DNA of 64,000 bases from Pseudoflavonifractor gallinarum (GCF_014982855.1 NZ_JADCKF010000004.1:186001-250000); one strand, 5' to 3'; counted from the stretch's first letter, positions 45,283-54,059 are shown. Made by a program: numbers and translations. The notes: generated by a model not told the origin, from the sequence alone.

Positions 45283-45986
45283 ACCGTCCCCTCCTTTCCA
45301 AACACATGGAGGTAGTGCTCCTCCACGGAGCAGCCGTGGACGGCCCGGATCTCCTCCGCAGGGGCGTGGAGAGCCACCGCCCCGTGCCGGAGGAAGACCG
45401 CCTCGTCCAGCACCGGCTCCATATCGTGGACCAGATGGGTGGAGAGCAGGATGCTCCGCGTGCCGTCCATGGAGTCCATCAGCTCCCGCAGGATCTCCCT
45501 TCTGGTCACTGGGTCCACGCCGCCCAGCGGCTCATCCAGCAGATAGAGCTCGGCCTCCCGCTGGAGCAGGAGGAGTAATTCCAGCTGTTCCGCCTCTCCC
45601 CGGGAGAGGTCCCGGACCCGCCGCTGCCACGGGATGTGATGGCGCTCCACCTCCCGCCACACCCGCTCCCGGTCGGCGGTGGGAAAGAGGTCCAGATAAT
45701 AGGCGCAGGCGTCCCGCACGTAGAGCCCTCCGGGGAGCAGGGTGTGGTCGGCCAGGTAGGCGATGCGGGGCCGGTCCTTGGGGCGGATCTCCTCCCCCCG
45801 CAGGCGGATGGTCCCCCACTCGGGCCGGAGCAGGCCCGCAATACAGCGCAGCAGGGTGCTCTTCCCCGCCCCGCTGGGCCCCAGCAGACCGATGATGCGC
45901 CCCTCTCCTACCTTCAGGGAACAGCCGCTCAGAACCTGGCGGTCCCCAAAGCTCTTATGGAGTCCCTTTACTTCCAGAATATTCAT
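45279..45986 (-). CDS. ABC transporter ATP-binding protein
   Basis: A 235-residue ABC ATPase: Walker A GPSGAGKSTLL, signature LSRGEAEQLELL (variant of LSGGQ), Walker B LYLLDEPLGGVDP and H-loop LLSTHLV. It belongs with small-module exporters and overlaps its neighbours by 4 nt on each side, so GntR regulator, ATPase and permease are one operon. Substrate unknown. Confidence 0.92.
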   Translation of the reverse strand: MNILEVKGLHKSFGDRQVLSGCSLKVGEGRIIGLLGPSGAGKSTLLRCIAGLLRPEWGTIRLRGEEIRPKDRPRIAYLADHTLLPGGLYVRDACAYYLDLFPTADRERVWREVERHHIPWQRRVRDLSRGEAEQLELLLLLQREAELYLLDEPLGGVDPVTRREILRELMDSMDGTRSILLSTHLVHDMEPVLDEAVFLRHGAVALHAPAEEIRAVHGCSVEEHYLHVFGKEGTV

Positions 45987-46336
45987 GGCTTCCCTCCTTG
46001 CAAACGCAGGGTCATCTCTTCCTCTGTAAAGCCCAGCGCGGCCATCTCACGGCGAAAGTGCTCCACCAGTTCGTCGGCCATATGCTCCCGCAGGCGATGG
46101 ATCCGCTCCTGATCCTCCGTGACAAAGGACCCCACGCCCCGTCGGGTCACCAGCACCCCCTCGCGCTCCAGCTCCGAGCAGGCCCGCTGCATGGTATTCA
46201 GATTGATGCCATAGAAGGCCGCCAGGGTGCGCACGCTCTCCACCCGATCCCCCGGGCGGCGGCGTCCGGATATGATCTCCCGTTTGATACAGTCCATGAC
46301 CTGAAGATAGATGGGTGAACTGGTGGAAAACTGCAT
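45983..46336 (-). CDS. GntR-family regulator, YtrA subfamily (second module)
   Basis: A 117-residue regulator with the winged helix (SPIYLQVMDCIKREIISGRRRPGD pattern) and a short C-terminal helical part. The ATG at 46336 has GGAGG 8 nt upstream. Like the protein at 21048-21428 it heads an ABC operon and lies next to an inverted repeat in its promoter, so autorepression is likely. Confidence 0.9.
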   Translation of the reverse strand: MQFSTSSPIYLQVMDCIKREIISGRRRPGDRVESVRTLAAFYGINLNTMQRACSELEREGVLVTRRGVGSFVTEDQERIHRLREHMADELVEHFRREMAALGFTEEEMTLRLQGGKP

Positions 46337-46352
46337 GTCTCTCACCTCCACA

Positions 46353-46376
46353 GGTGTTCTACTTATATAATACACC
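46353..46376 (-). promoter_or_regulatory. Likely operator of the second YtrA-type regulator
   Basis: Inverted repeat GGTGT / ACACC with a 14-nt A/T-rich centre, overlapping the -10 box of the operon promoter. Confidence 0.55.
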
Positions 46377-46394
46377 GTAACACATGTTTGTCAA
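46367..46394 (-). promoter_or_regulatory. Sigma-A promoter of the second GntR/ABC operon
   Basis: On the minus strand, -35 TTGACA (46389-46394), 16-nt spacer, -10 TATTAT (46367-46372). Confidence 0.75.
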
Positions 46395-46413
46395 GATTCT
46401 GTGCGGTTACCCC

Positions 46414-46443
46414 TTGACAACCGCCTGCTTCTTGGGGTATACT
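46414..46443 (+). promoter_or_regulatory. Sigma-A promoter of the csoR-copA operon
   Basis: TTGACA (46414-46419), 18-nt spacer, TATACT (46438-46443), 54 nt before csoR. It is back to back with the GntR promoter. Confidence 0.85.
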
Positions 46444-46471
46444 CCAGTTACACCCCACCCCCGGGGAGTAT
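46439..46471 (+). promoter_or_regulatory. Probable CsoR operator
   Basis: Arms ATACTCC and GGAGTAT flank a C-tract/G-tract core (CACCCC...CGGGG). CsoR sites are typically G/C-tract pseudo-palindromes overlapping the promoter; this one starts in the -10 box. Confidence 0.6.
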
Positions 46472-46496
46472 TACTTTGACAAAGGAGGGCTGCCCC

Positions 46497-46760
46497 ATGA
46501 TGGCAGATCACGCCAAGGTCCAGCGGCTGCTCAAGACCGCCCGGGGCCAGCTGGACGGCATCCTCAAAATGGTGGAGGAGGACCGCTACTGCATCGACAT
46601 CTCCACCCAGGTCATGGCCACCGAGGCCCTGCTCAAGCGGGTCAACCAGGAGATCCTGGCCGCCCATCTGGAGCACTGCGTCAAGCACGCCGCCAGCGAG
46701 GCCGACCGCCAGCAGAAAATCGACGAATTTGTGGATACCCTGGGCCGCATCCTCCGGTGA
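46497..46760 (+). CDS. csoR: Copper-sensing repressor CsoR
   Basis: An 87-residue all-helical DUF156 regulator. The copper-ligand pattern Cys (YCIDI), His and Cys (LEHCVKH) is present, as is the opening helix VQRLLKTARGQLDGI. CsoR leaves its operator on binding Cu(I), inducing the copper ATPase encoded 31 nt downstream. Start ATG at 46497, preceded by AAAGGAGGG. Confidence 0.94.
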   Translation: MMADHAKVQRLLKTARGQLDGILKMVEEDRYCIDISTQVMATEALLKRVNQEILAAHLEHCVKHAASEADRQQKIDEFVDTLGRILR

Positions 46761-46791
46761 GGCCCGCCGCATCCCTTCTGAGGAGGACTCC

Positions 46792-49353
46792 ATGAAAGAG
46801 ACATACCATGTGACCGGCATGACCTGCACCGCCTGCTCTTCCCATGTGGAAAAGGCCGTGGGTAAGGTGGCGGGCGTGCGCTCCGTCAGCGTGAACCTGA
46901 TGACGGGCTCCATGCTGGTGGATTACGACCAGACCGCCGTTACCCCGGCTGACATCGTCGAGGCGGTGGTGGACGCGGGCTACGGCGCCTCTCTGCCCGG
47001 CGCGGCCAAAACCGCCCGGCGGGAGGGGACTCAGCCTCCTGACACCCTGGGCGAGGAGCTGCGGCAGATGAAGCTCCGCCTGATCCTCTCCTTCTGCTTC
47101 CTGATCCCGCTCTTCTACCTCTCCATGGGCCATATGATGGGGTGGCCCCTCCCCGCCCTCTTCCACGGCCGGGAAAACGCCATGCTCTTCGCCCTGACCC
47201 AGTTCCTGCTGGTCCTGCCCATCCTGTATATCAACGACAAATACTACAAGGTGGGCTTCAAGACCCTGTGGAAGCGCGCCCCCAATATGGACTCCCTCAT
47301 CGCCCTGGGCTCGGCCGCCGCCGTTCTCTACGGTGTGGCCGCCCTCTATCAGATCGCCTGGGGCCTGGGCCACGGGGATGCCGCCCGGGTGGACAAGTGG
47401 TCCATGGACCTCTACCTGGAGTCGGCGGGCATGATCCTCACCCTCATCACCCTGGGTAAATTCCTGGAGACCCGCTCCAAGGGCAAGACCGGACAGGCCA
47501 TCTCCCGGCTGATGGACCTCTCCCCCAAGACCGCCACCGTCCTCCGGAACGGCGCGGAGGTGGAGGTCCCGGTGGAAGAGGTGGCCGTGGGCGAGCGCAT
47601 CGTGGTCAAGCCCGGTGGCCGGGTCCCCGTGGACGGCGTGGTGGTGGAGGGCTGGTCCTCGGTGGATGAGAGCGCCCTCACCGGCGAGTCCATCCCGGTG
47701 GAGAAAGCCCCCGGCGCCAAGGTGGCCGCCGCCTCCATCAACCAGTCGGGCACCTTCACCTTTGAGGCCACCCGGGTGGGCGAGGACACCACCCTCTCCC
47801 AGATGATCCGCCTGGTGGAGGAGGCCTCGGCCTCCAAGGCCCCCATTGCCAAGCTGGCCGACCGGGTGGCGGGCGTCTTTGTCCCGGTGGTCATCGGCAT
47901 CGCCCTGGTCACCGCCCTGGTGTGGCTGGCCGTCACCGGGGGCGACATCGCCCGGGCCCTCACCGCTGGGGTGGCCGTGCTGGTCATCTCCTGCCCCTGC
48001 GCCCTGGGTCTGGCCACCCCCGTGGCCATCATGGTGGGCACCGGCAAGGGCGCGGAGCACGGCATCCTGATCAAATCCGCCCAGGCGCTGGAGACCCTCC
48101 ACGCCATCGACACAGTGGTGCTGGACAAGACGGGCACCCTCACCCAAGGCAAGCCCCGGGTCACCGAGGTCCTCCCCCTGGGGGATACCACGGAGGAGGA
48201 ACTGCTGTGCGTGGCCGCCTCCCTGGAAAAACCCTCGGAGCACCCCCTCTCCTCCGCCATCGTCTCCGCCGCCCAGGAGCGGGAGATCCCCCTGGCCCCG
48301 GTCAGCGGCTTTGCCGCCCTCCACGGCAAGGGCATCCGCGGCGAGATCCAGGGCGGACAGTTCCTGGCGGGCAACGCCGCCCTCTTGGCCGACGAGGGCA
48401 TTTCCCTGGGGGCGGCCGCCGGACAGGCAGAAGAATTGGCCGCCCAGGGCAAGACGCCCCTCTTCTTCGCCCGGGATGGGGAACTGCTGGGCATCATCGC
48501 CGTGGCCGACCTGCCCAAGCCCACCAGCGCCGCCGCGGTGGAGGGCTTCCACGCCCTGGGGATCCGGGTGGTCATGCTCACCGGCGACAACGCCCGCACC
48601 GCTCAGGCGGTGGGCCGCAGCCTGGGCGTGGATGAGATCATCGCCGAGGTCCTGCCCCAGGACAAGGAGCGGCAGGTGGCCGCCCTTCAGAGCCAGGGCC
48701 GGAAGGTGGCCATGGTGGGCGACGGCATCAACGACGCCCCCGCGCTGGCCCGGGCCGACGTGGGTCTGGCCATCGGTGCTGGTACCGACGTGGCCATCGA
48801 GTCGGCCGACATCGTGCTCATGAAGAGCGACCTTCTGGACGCGGTCACGGCTGTGGAGCTCTCCAAATCAGTCATCCGCAACATCAAGCAGAATCTCTTC
48901 TGGGCCTTTATCTACAACATCATCGGCATTCCCCTGGCTGCCGGTGTGTGGTACCCCCTGTTCCATATAATGCTCAACCCCATGTTTGCCTCCGCCGCCA
49001 TGAGCATGAGCTCGGTGTGCGTGGTGAGCAACGCCCTGCGCCTGCGGCTGTTCAAGCCCAGGTTCTCCCCCAGCGCCCCCTCCGCTCCCTCTGATACCCC
49101 CTGTGGATGTGGGGAACCAATCTCAACCAAAGGAGTGTTTTCCATGACAAAGAAACTGACCATCGAGGGCATGATGTGCTCTCACTGCACCGGCCGGGTG
49201 GAGAAGGCCCTCTCCGCTCTGGAGGGCGTCTCTTCCGTGGTGATGGACCTGGAGGGCAAATCCGCCACCGTCACCCTCTCCGCCGACGTGTCCGACGCTC
49301 TGCTCACCCAGACCGTCACCGACGCCGGCTACGAGGTCACCGCCATCCAGTGA
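46792..49353 (+). CDS. copA: Copper-exporting P1B-type ATPase with a C-terminal CopZ-like domain
   Basis: An 853-residue protein that pumps Cu(I) out of the cell. An N-terminal metal-binding domain (GMTCTAC, Cys12 and Cys15) is followed by the membrane and A domains, the CPC metal site (401-403), phosphorylation motif DKTGT (Asp445), SEHPLS, and MVGDGINDAP. After the normal end (about residue 760) a 25-residue Ser/Pro-rich linker with CGCG leads, without a stop, into a second HMA domain (785-853, GMMCSHC). Ribosome site GAGGAGG. The C-terminal domain equals a whole CopZ. Confidence 0.96.
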   Translation: MKETYHVTGMTCTACSSHVEKAVGKVAGVRSVSVNLMTGSMLVDYDQTAVTPADIVEAVVDAGYGASLPGAAKTARREGTQPPDTLGEELRQMKLRLILSFCFLIPLFYLSMGHMMGWPLPALFHGRENAMLFALTQFLLVLPILYINDKYYKVGFKTLWKRAPNMDSLIALGSAAAVLYGVAALYQIAWGLGHGDAARVDKWSMDLYLESAGMILTLITLGKFLETRSKGKTGQAISRLMDLSPKTATVLRNGAEVEVPVEEVAVGERIVVKPGGRVPVDGVVVEGWSSVDESALTGESIPVEKAPGAKVAAASINQSGTFTFEATRVGEDTTLSQMIRLVEEASASKAPIAKLADRVAGVFVPVVIGIALVTALVWLAVTGGDIARALTAGVAVLVISCPCALGLATPVAIMVGTGKGAEHGILIKSAQALETLHAIDTVVLDKTGTLTQGKPRVTEVLPLGDTTEEELLCVAASLEKPSEHPLSSAIVSAAQEREIPLAPVSGFAALHGKGIRGEIQGGQFLAGNAALLADEGISLGAAAGQAEELAAQGKTPLFFARDGELLGIIAVADLPKPTSAAAVEGFHALGIRVVMLTGDNARTAQAVGRSLGVDEIIAEVLPQDKERQVAALQSQGRKVAMVGDGINDAPALARADVGLAIGAGTDVAIESADIVLMKSDLLDAVTAVELSKSVIRNIKQNLFWAFIYNIIGIPLAAGVWYPLFHIMLNPMFASAAMSMSSVCVVSNALRLRLFKPRFSPSAPSAPSDTPCGCGEPISTKGVFSMTKKLTIEGMMCSHCTGRVEKALSALEGVSSVVMDLEGKSATVTLSADVSDALLTQTVTDAGYEVTAIQ
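49144..49353 (+). CDS. CopZ-like copper chaperone, possible internal start within copA
   Basis: The ATG at 49144 is in the copA frame and is preceded by AAAGGAG at 8 nt, a textbook ribosome site inside the linker codons. Translation from here gives a free 69-residue HMA protein (MTKKLTIEGMMCSHC), the size and form of CopZ. Either copA and copZ fused recently by stop loss, or both fused and free forms are made. That free CopZ is made is an inference. Confidence 0.55.
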   Translation: MTKKLTIEGMMCSHCTGRVEKALSALEGVSSVVMDLEGKSATVTLSADVSDALLTQTVTDAGYEVTAIQ

Positions 49354-49359
49354 CCTCCC

Positions 49360-49406
49360 GCCCCGCTCCGCCGTGGATCGCTCCCGGCCGGGCGGGGCCT
49401 TTTTTA
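49360..49406 (+). terminator. Terminator after copA
   Basis: GC-rich arms GCCCCGC and GCGGGGC with a run of six T after the 3' arm; the loop is long and may contain inner pairs. Confidence 0.75.
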
Positions 49407-49411
49407 TTTTC

Positions 49412-49440
49412 TTGCAGCCTATAAATTTGTATGGTATGAT
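49412..49440 (+). promoter_or_regulatory. Sigma-A promoter of the amidohydrolase gene
   Basis: TTGCAG (49412-49417), 17-nt spacer, TATGAT (49435-49440), 29 nt before the ATG. Confidence 0.75.
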
Positions 49441-49469
49441 AAAGGTATCCTAAGACTGGAGGCTTTGAT

Positions 49470-50822
49470 ATGTCTACACTGCTCATCCGCAATGCCCGTT
49501 ATATCGTCTCCTGCGACGACCAGGATACCCTCTGGGAACATGCCAACCTCTTCATCCGGGACAACGCCATCGAGTACATCGGTCCCGAGCTGATGCACGC
49601 CGACCAGACCATCGACGCGTCCGACATGGTGGTCTATCCCGGCCTTGTGAACACCCATCACCACCTCTATCAGATCTTCTCCCGCAACCTGCCCGAGGTC
49701 CAGCGGATGGAGCTCTTCCCCTGGCTCCAGACCCTCTACGAGGTGTGGAAAAACCTGGACGAGGAGGTGGTCTACCACTCCTCCCTCACCGGTATGGCCG
49801 AGATGCTGAAAACCGGCTGCACCACCTGCTTTGACCACCACTATGTCTTCCCCGCCCACGCCGGGGACCTGGTGGCCGCCCAGTTCCGGGCCGCCGATAC
49901 CCTGGGAATGCGCTTCCACGCCTCCCGGGGCTCCATGGACCTGTCCCAGAAGGACGGCGGTCTTCCCCCCGACAGCGTGGTCCAGTCCATCGACGCCATC
50001 ATGGCCGACTCCGAGCGTCTGGTGCGCACCTGGCACGATGCCTCCCGCTTCTCCATGCACCAGGTGGCCCTCGCCCCCTGCTCCCCCTTCTCGGTGACCG
50101 GTGACCTCATGCGGGAGAGCGCCAAGCTGGCCCGCTCCCTGGGCGTACGCCTCCACACCCATGTGGCCGAGACCAAGGACGAGGAGCGCTATACTCTGGA
50201 GCGCTTCGGCATGCGCCCGGTGGCCTATATGGAGAGTCTGGGCTGGACCGGCCCCGACGTGTGGTACGCCCACGGCATCCACTTCGATGACGACGAGCTG
50301 CGCATCCTGGCCGAGACCGGCACCGGCGTGGCCCACTGCCCCGCCTCCAACATGAAGCTCTCCTCCGGTGTGTGCCGGGTGCCCGACATGCTCCGGCTCC
50401 ACGTGCCGGTGGGACTGGCCCTGGACGGCTCGGCCTCCAACGACGGCTGCGACATGCTGGAAGAGCTGCGGGTGGCCTACCTGCTCCACCGGCTCCACTC
50501 CAGCCAGGACGCCCCCACCGGATACGACCTTCTCAAGATGGCCACCCGGGGCTCCGCCCAGATCCTGGGCCGCACCGACATCGGCTATCTGGCCCCCAAC
50601 ATGGCGGCCGACTGCTTCCTGGTCAATCTGGAGCAGCTCCCCCTGGTAGGCGCCCAGTTCGACCCCAAGTCCATGCTGGGCACGGTCGGCCTCAAGGGCA
50701 GTGTGGACTATACCATCGTCAACGGCGTCCCCGTGGTCCAGCGGGGCGAGCTCACCACTCTGGACGAGGCCCGGGCTGTCTCCCAGGCCAACGCGGTGGT
50801 CCATCGCTATCTGGACCGCTGA
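49470..50822 (+). CDS. Amidohydrolase, 8-oxoguanine deaminase-like
   Basis: A 450-residue member of the TrzN/AtzA amidohydrolase branch. The metal site is visible in NTHHHLYQ, HTHVAET, AHGIHFDDDE and DGSASNDG. The HASRGSMDLSQKDGGLPPDSVVQ region and DGSASNDGCDMLEELR are close to the patterns I know from 8-oxoguanine deaminases, which turn 8-oxoguanine into urate. Other aminopurine or triazine substrates cannot be excluded. It has its own promoter and terminator. Confidence 0.88.
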   Translation: MSTLLIRNARYIVSCDDQDTLWEHANLFIRDNAIEYIGPELMHADQTIDASDMVVYPGLVNTHHHLYQIFSRNLPEVQRMELFPWLQTLYEVWKNLDEEVVYHSSLTGMAEMLKTGCTTCFDHHYVFPAHAGDLVAAQFRAADTLGMRFHASRGSMDLSQKDGGLPPDSVVQSIDAIMADSERLVRTWHDASRFSMHQVALAPCSPFSVTGDLMRESAKLARSLGVRLHTHVAETKDEERYTLERFGMRPVAYMESLGWTGPDVWYAHGIHFDDDELRILAETGTGVAHCPASNMKLSSGVCRVPDMLRLHVPVGLALDGSASNDGCDMLEELRVAYLLHRLHSSQDAPTGYDLLKMATRGSAQILGRTDIGYLAPNMAADCFLVNLEQLPLVGAQFDPKSMLGTVGLKGSVDYTIVNGVPVVQRGELTTLDEARAVSQANAVVHRYLDR

Positions 50823-50842
50823 TTTTCCCTGCTCCCCATAGA

Positions 50843-50879
50843 GTCGTCCGCTTTTTTCGGAAAGCGGACGACTTTTTTG
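50843..50879 (+). terminator. Terminator after the amidohydrolase gene
   Basis: A 12-bp stem GTCGTCCGCTTT / AAAGCGGACGAC followed by six T. Confidence 0.93.
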
Positions 50880-50892
50880 TGGAAAATGGCCC

Positions 50893-50920
50893 TTGTCAAA
50901 GAAGTTGACTGTGCTACAAT
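50893..50920 (+). promoter_or_regulatory. Sigma-A promoter of the 51-kb MATE gene
   Basis: TTGTCA (50893-50898), 16-nt spacer, TACAAT (50915-50920). A 10-bp hairpin (AATCAACCGC / GCGGTTGATT, 50932-50955) lies at the start of the leader. Confidence 0.75.
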
Positions 50921-50999
50921 TAAGCCTACTGAATCAACCGCCTGTGCGGTTGATTGATCTTTTTCTCCCCGGAGAAATCAGGAAAAGGAGGCTCCTCCC

Positions 51000-52361
51000 T
51001 TGGGTCAGACGGAAACATCTCTGAAACCACTCTTTTCCCGCCAGGCACTCATCCGACTCATCATTCCCCTGGTCATCGAGCAGTTCCTGCTCATGAGCGT
51101 AGGCATGATGGACACCGTCATGGTGACCACCGCCGGGCAGGCCGCCGTGTCCGGCGTCTCCCTGGTGGACAATGTCAACCAGCTCATCATCCAGATCTTT
51201 TCCGCCCTGTCCACCGGCGGCGCGGTGGTCTGCTCCCAGTATCTGGGCCGGCGGGATGTGGAGAGCGCCCGTACCGCGGCCAAACAGCTGCTCTATGCCG
51301 TTTTTGCCCTGGCTGTGGCCCTGATGGCTGTCGCCCTGATCTTCCAGCAGCACATCCTCTCCCTGCTCTTCGGACAGATCGAGCCCGACGTCATGGACAG
51401 CGCCTTGGTCTACTTCCTGGCCACCGCCCTGGCCTACCCCTTCATCTCCCTCTACAACGCCGGAGCCGCCCTCTTCCGCTCCATGGGCAACAGCAAGGTC
51501 TCCATGTTCAACTCCCTCATCGTGAACCTGGTCAACGTGGCGGTCAACGCGGTGCTCATCTACGGGTTCCACATGGGCGCCCTGGGCGCGGGCATCGGCA
51601 CGCTGGTCTCCCGCATCGTGGCCGCGGTGATCATCCTCTACCTGCTTCAGCACCATAACAATGTCCTGCGCATTGAGGGACTCTTCCGCTTCCAGTTCCG
51701 GGGCGACATGGTGGGACGCATCCTCACCATCGGCATCCCCAACGGCCTGGAAAACGGCCTCTTCCAGACGGGCAAGCTGGTGGTGCTCAGCCTCATTACC
51801 TCCTTTGGCACCAACGCAGTGGCCGCCAACGCCATTGCCAACAGCATCGCCGGCGTGGTCAACGTCCCCGGTCAGGCCATCGGTCTGGCCATGATCACCG
51901 TGGTGGGCCAGTGCATGGGGGCCCAGGCCCCGGAGCAGGCCGTCTCCTACACCCGGAAGCTGGTCAGCATTGTCTATCTCTCTATGGGAACTCTGGCCCT
52001 CATCATGTTCTTCTTTGCCGCGCCCCTCTGCTCCATCTTCCAGCTCACCCCGGAGGCAGCGGATATGGCGGCCGAGGTCCTGCGCTGGTGTGCGGTCTTT
52101 GACCTGATCATCTGGCCGCTGGCCTTTACCCTGCCCAACGCTCTGCGGGCGGCGGGCGACGCAGTCTTCACCATGGCGGTGTCCCTGGCCTCCATGTTCC
52201 TCTTCCGGATCGGCTTCAGCTATCTGCTCTCCTGCTCCTGGGGGCTGGATCTGGGTCTGCTGGGCGTGTGGATCGCCATGATCATCGACTGGTGGGTCCG
52301 TGCCCTGATCTTCATTTTCCGCTTTGTCCAGGGCAAGTGGAAGCGCATCCGTCTGATCTGA
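51000..52361 (+). CDS. MATE-family efflux transporter
   Basis: A 453-residue protein with about twelve membrane helices. The segments PLVIEQFLLMSVGMMDTVMVTTAGQ and GNSKVSMFNSLIVNLVNV are typical of the MATE family. It uses a TTG start 8 nt after AAGGAGG. It is a different paralogue from the one at 37394-38719. Export of a cationic drug or metabolite is the family role; the substrate is unknown. Confidence 0.92.
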   Translation: MGQTETSLKPLFSRQALIRLIIPLVIEQFLLMSVGMMDTVMVTTAGQAAVSGVSLVDNVNQLIIQIFSALSTGGAVVCSQYLGRRDVESARTAAKQLLYAVFALAVALMAVALIFQQHILSLLFGQIEPDVMDSALVYFLATALAYPFISLYNAGAALFRSMGNSKVSMFNSLIVNLVNVAVNAVLIYGFHMGALGAGIGTLVSRIVAAVIILYLLQHHNNVLRIEGLFRFQFRGDMVGRILTIGIPNGLENGLFQTGKLVVLSLITSFGTNAVAANAIANSIAGVVNVPGQAIGLAMITVVGQCMGAQAPEQAVSYTRKLVSIVYLSMGTLALIMFFFAAPLCSIFQLTPEAADMAAEVLRWCAVFDLIIWPLAFTLPNALRAAGDAVFTMAVSLASMFLFRIGFSYLLSCSWGLDLGLLGVWIAMIIDWWVRALIFIFRFVQGKWKRIRLI

Positions 52362-52374
52362 TCACTCCTGAATC

Positions 52375-52409
52375 AACCGCCCGGACAGCCAAACGCTGTT
52401 CGGGCGGTT
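52375..52409 (+). terminator. Hairpin after the MATE gene, weak terminator
   Basis: A 14-15-bp stem (AACCGCCCG...ACAGC and its complement) with a 5-nt loop. The tail is A-rich, so termination on the plus strand may be poor. The sequence CTGAATCAACCGCC before it also precedes the leader hairpin at 50928. Confidence 0.6.
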
Positions 52410-52523
52410 AAAACATTCTATGGTAGCTGCGGCCCAGCACCTATGATACAATAGCCTAGAAGCGTTCAGACGATGCCGCTTCCTTTGCGGAGCAAAATCA
52501 CGAAAGGAATGGGATGATCCAGC

Positions 52524-53003
52524 ATGAAAAAAGAGCTTGCGTTTCGATCCGCCACACGGGAAGATGTCCCTCTGATTTTACAGTTTATCCGGGAGCTTGC
52601 CGACTATGAAAAGATGCTGCACGAAGTCGTCGCAGATGAAGCGACCCTGGAAGAGTGGATCTTTGACCGGCAGAAGGCAGAGGTCCTCTTCGCCCTTGTG
52701 GATGGAAACGAGATCGGGTTCGCCCTCTTCTTCCACAACTTTTCGACCTTCCTGGGGCGTGCGGGAATTTACCTGGAAGATCTGTACGTAAAGCCGGAAT
52801 ACCGGGGGAAGGGCTATGGAAAAGCCATTTTGAAACGGCTGGCCTCCATCGCGGTTGAGCGGAAGTGCGGACGGATGGAGTGGTGGTGTCTTGACTGGAA
52901 TCAGCCCAGTATCGATTTTTACCGGTCGCTCGGTGCAGAGCCCATGTCCGATTGGACGGTGTACCGCATCGCAGGCGATACCCTTACCCATCTGGCCGAA
53001 TAA
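52524..53003 (+). CDS. GNAT-family N-acetyltransferase (diamine acetyltransferase-like)
   Basis: A 159-residue GNAT protein. The core DLYVKPEYRGKGYGKAIL and the following RMEWWCLDWNQPSIDFYRSLGA match the spermidine/thialysine acetyltransferase branch. The codons are visibly less GC-rich than those of neighbours (for example GAAGAT, TTTTTA, AAAGCC), which hints at a different origin. A TACAAT -10 box at about 52445 precedes it. A bidirectional terminator follows. Confidence 0.9.
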   Translation: MKKELAFRSATREDVPLILQFIRELADYEKMLHEVVADEATLEEWIFDRQKAEVLFALVDGNEIGFALFFHNFSTFLGRAGIYLEDLYVKPEYRGKGYGKAILKRLASIAVERKCGRMEWWCLDWNQPSIDFYRSLGAEPMSDWTVYRIAGDTLTHLAE

Positions 53004-53005
53004 AG

Positions 53006-53053
53006 AAAAATATGCTGGACACGGTGGATAAAACCATGTCCAGCATATTTTTT
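53006..53053. terminator. Bidirectional terminator after the GNAT gene
   Basis: A 20-bp nearly perfect stem around AAAATATGCTGGACA and CATGTCCAGCATATTT with T-runs on both strands; it also ends the nucleoside transporter operon. Confidence 0.93.
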
Positions 53054-53093
53054 CTCTCATCCTGCACAGCGGGCAGGAATGTTTCGTCTTTTC

Positions 53094-54059
53094 TCAGCGC
53101 TGGCCCTTGTCGTAGGGGATACCCTCGGCGCGGGGCGCGGCGGAGTTCTTGGAGGTGAAAGCCAGCACGATCAGGGTGGCAATATAGGGGACCATCTTGT
53201 AGATCTCGCCCGAGATGCTCAGGTCCTTGATGCCCGGGATCAGGCCATAGCTCACCGACAGGGTCTTCATGAAGCCGAAGAAGAGGGCGGCCAGCGCGAT
53301 GCGGCCGGGCTTCCACTGGCCGAAGATGAGCACGGCGATGGCCAGGAAGCCGTAGCCGGACACGGTGGCGTTGAAGTTGGTGGAGGTGGGCACCACGAAG
53401 ATCACGCCGCCGATGCCCGCCAGCGCGCCGGAGAGCAGCGTGCCGGCATAGCGCATCTTGTAGACGTTGACGCCCACCGAGTCAGCCGCCTGGGGATGCT
53501 CACCGCAGGCCCGCAGGCGCAGGCCAAAGCGGGTCTTGTAGAGCACGACCCAGGACGCCACCAGAATCAGCACACCCAGATAGGTGGTGATATAGGCGTT
53601 CTGGAAGAACATGGGACCGATCACGGGGATATCACCCAGCACAGGCACCTTCCGGATCAGGAAGTCGTTCTTGAAGGGGATCTGCTGCACGCCGGTCATC
53701 ATACGGGCCACAAAGATGGCAAAGGCGGGAGCAAAGGTATTGATGGCCGTACCGGAGATGGTCTGATCCGCCTTCATGTTGATGGAGGCAAAGCCATGCA
53801 CGGCACTGATGATCACACCGGACAGGGCCGCCACCACCAGGGCCGCCAGGAGCATTCCCTGACCGCTCATGCCGGTAGCCTGCACCATCTGCAAAAACAT
53901 GATGCCGGTAAAGGCGCCAATGATCATGATACCGTCCAGGGCGATGTTGACGATACCGGAGCGCTCCGCAAAGAGGCCGCCCAGGGCCACCACCAGCAGG
54001 GGGATGGCAAAATACATGGTCTGCTGGACCAGGAAAAAAATCAGTTCATCGAGTTTCAC
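53094..54059 (-). CDS. Nucleoside ABC transporter permease (NupC/YufQ type)
   Basis: A 321-residue membrane protein with eight or nine helices. The AERSGIVNIALDGIMIIGAF motif near the start and LRACGEHPQAADSVGVNV are marks of the BMP-dependent nucleoside importers. It pairs with the second permease encoded upstream, overlapping it by 4 nt. It is the last gene of the transporter operon. Confidence 0.95.
   Translation of the reverse strand: MKLDELIFFLVQQTMYFAIPLLVVALGGLFAERSGIVNIALDGIMIIGAFTGIMFLQMVQATGMSGQGMLLAALVVAALSGVIISAVHGFASINMKADQTISGTAINTFAPAFAIFVARMMTGVQQIPFKNDFLIRKVPVLGDIPVIGPMFFQNAYITTYLGVLILVASWVVLYKTRFGLRLRACGEHPQAADSVGVNVYKMRYAGTLLSGALAGIGGVIFVVPTSTNFNATVSGYGFLAIAVLIFGQWKPGRIALAALFFGFMKTLSVSYGLIPGIKDLSISGEIYKMVPYIATLIVLAFTSKNSAAPRAEGIPYDKGQR

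Noticed and set aside
50932-50955. A riboswitch before the 51-kb MATE gene
   Set aside because: Only one short 10-bp hairpin is present; it is too small and simple for known MATE-associated riboswitches such as guanidine or preQ1 classes.
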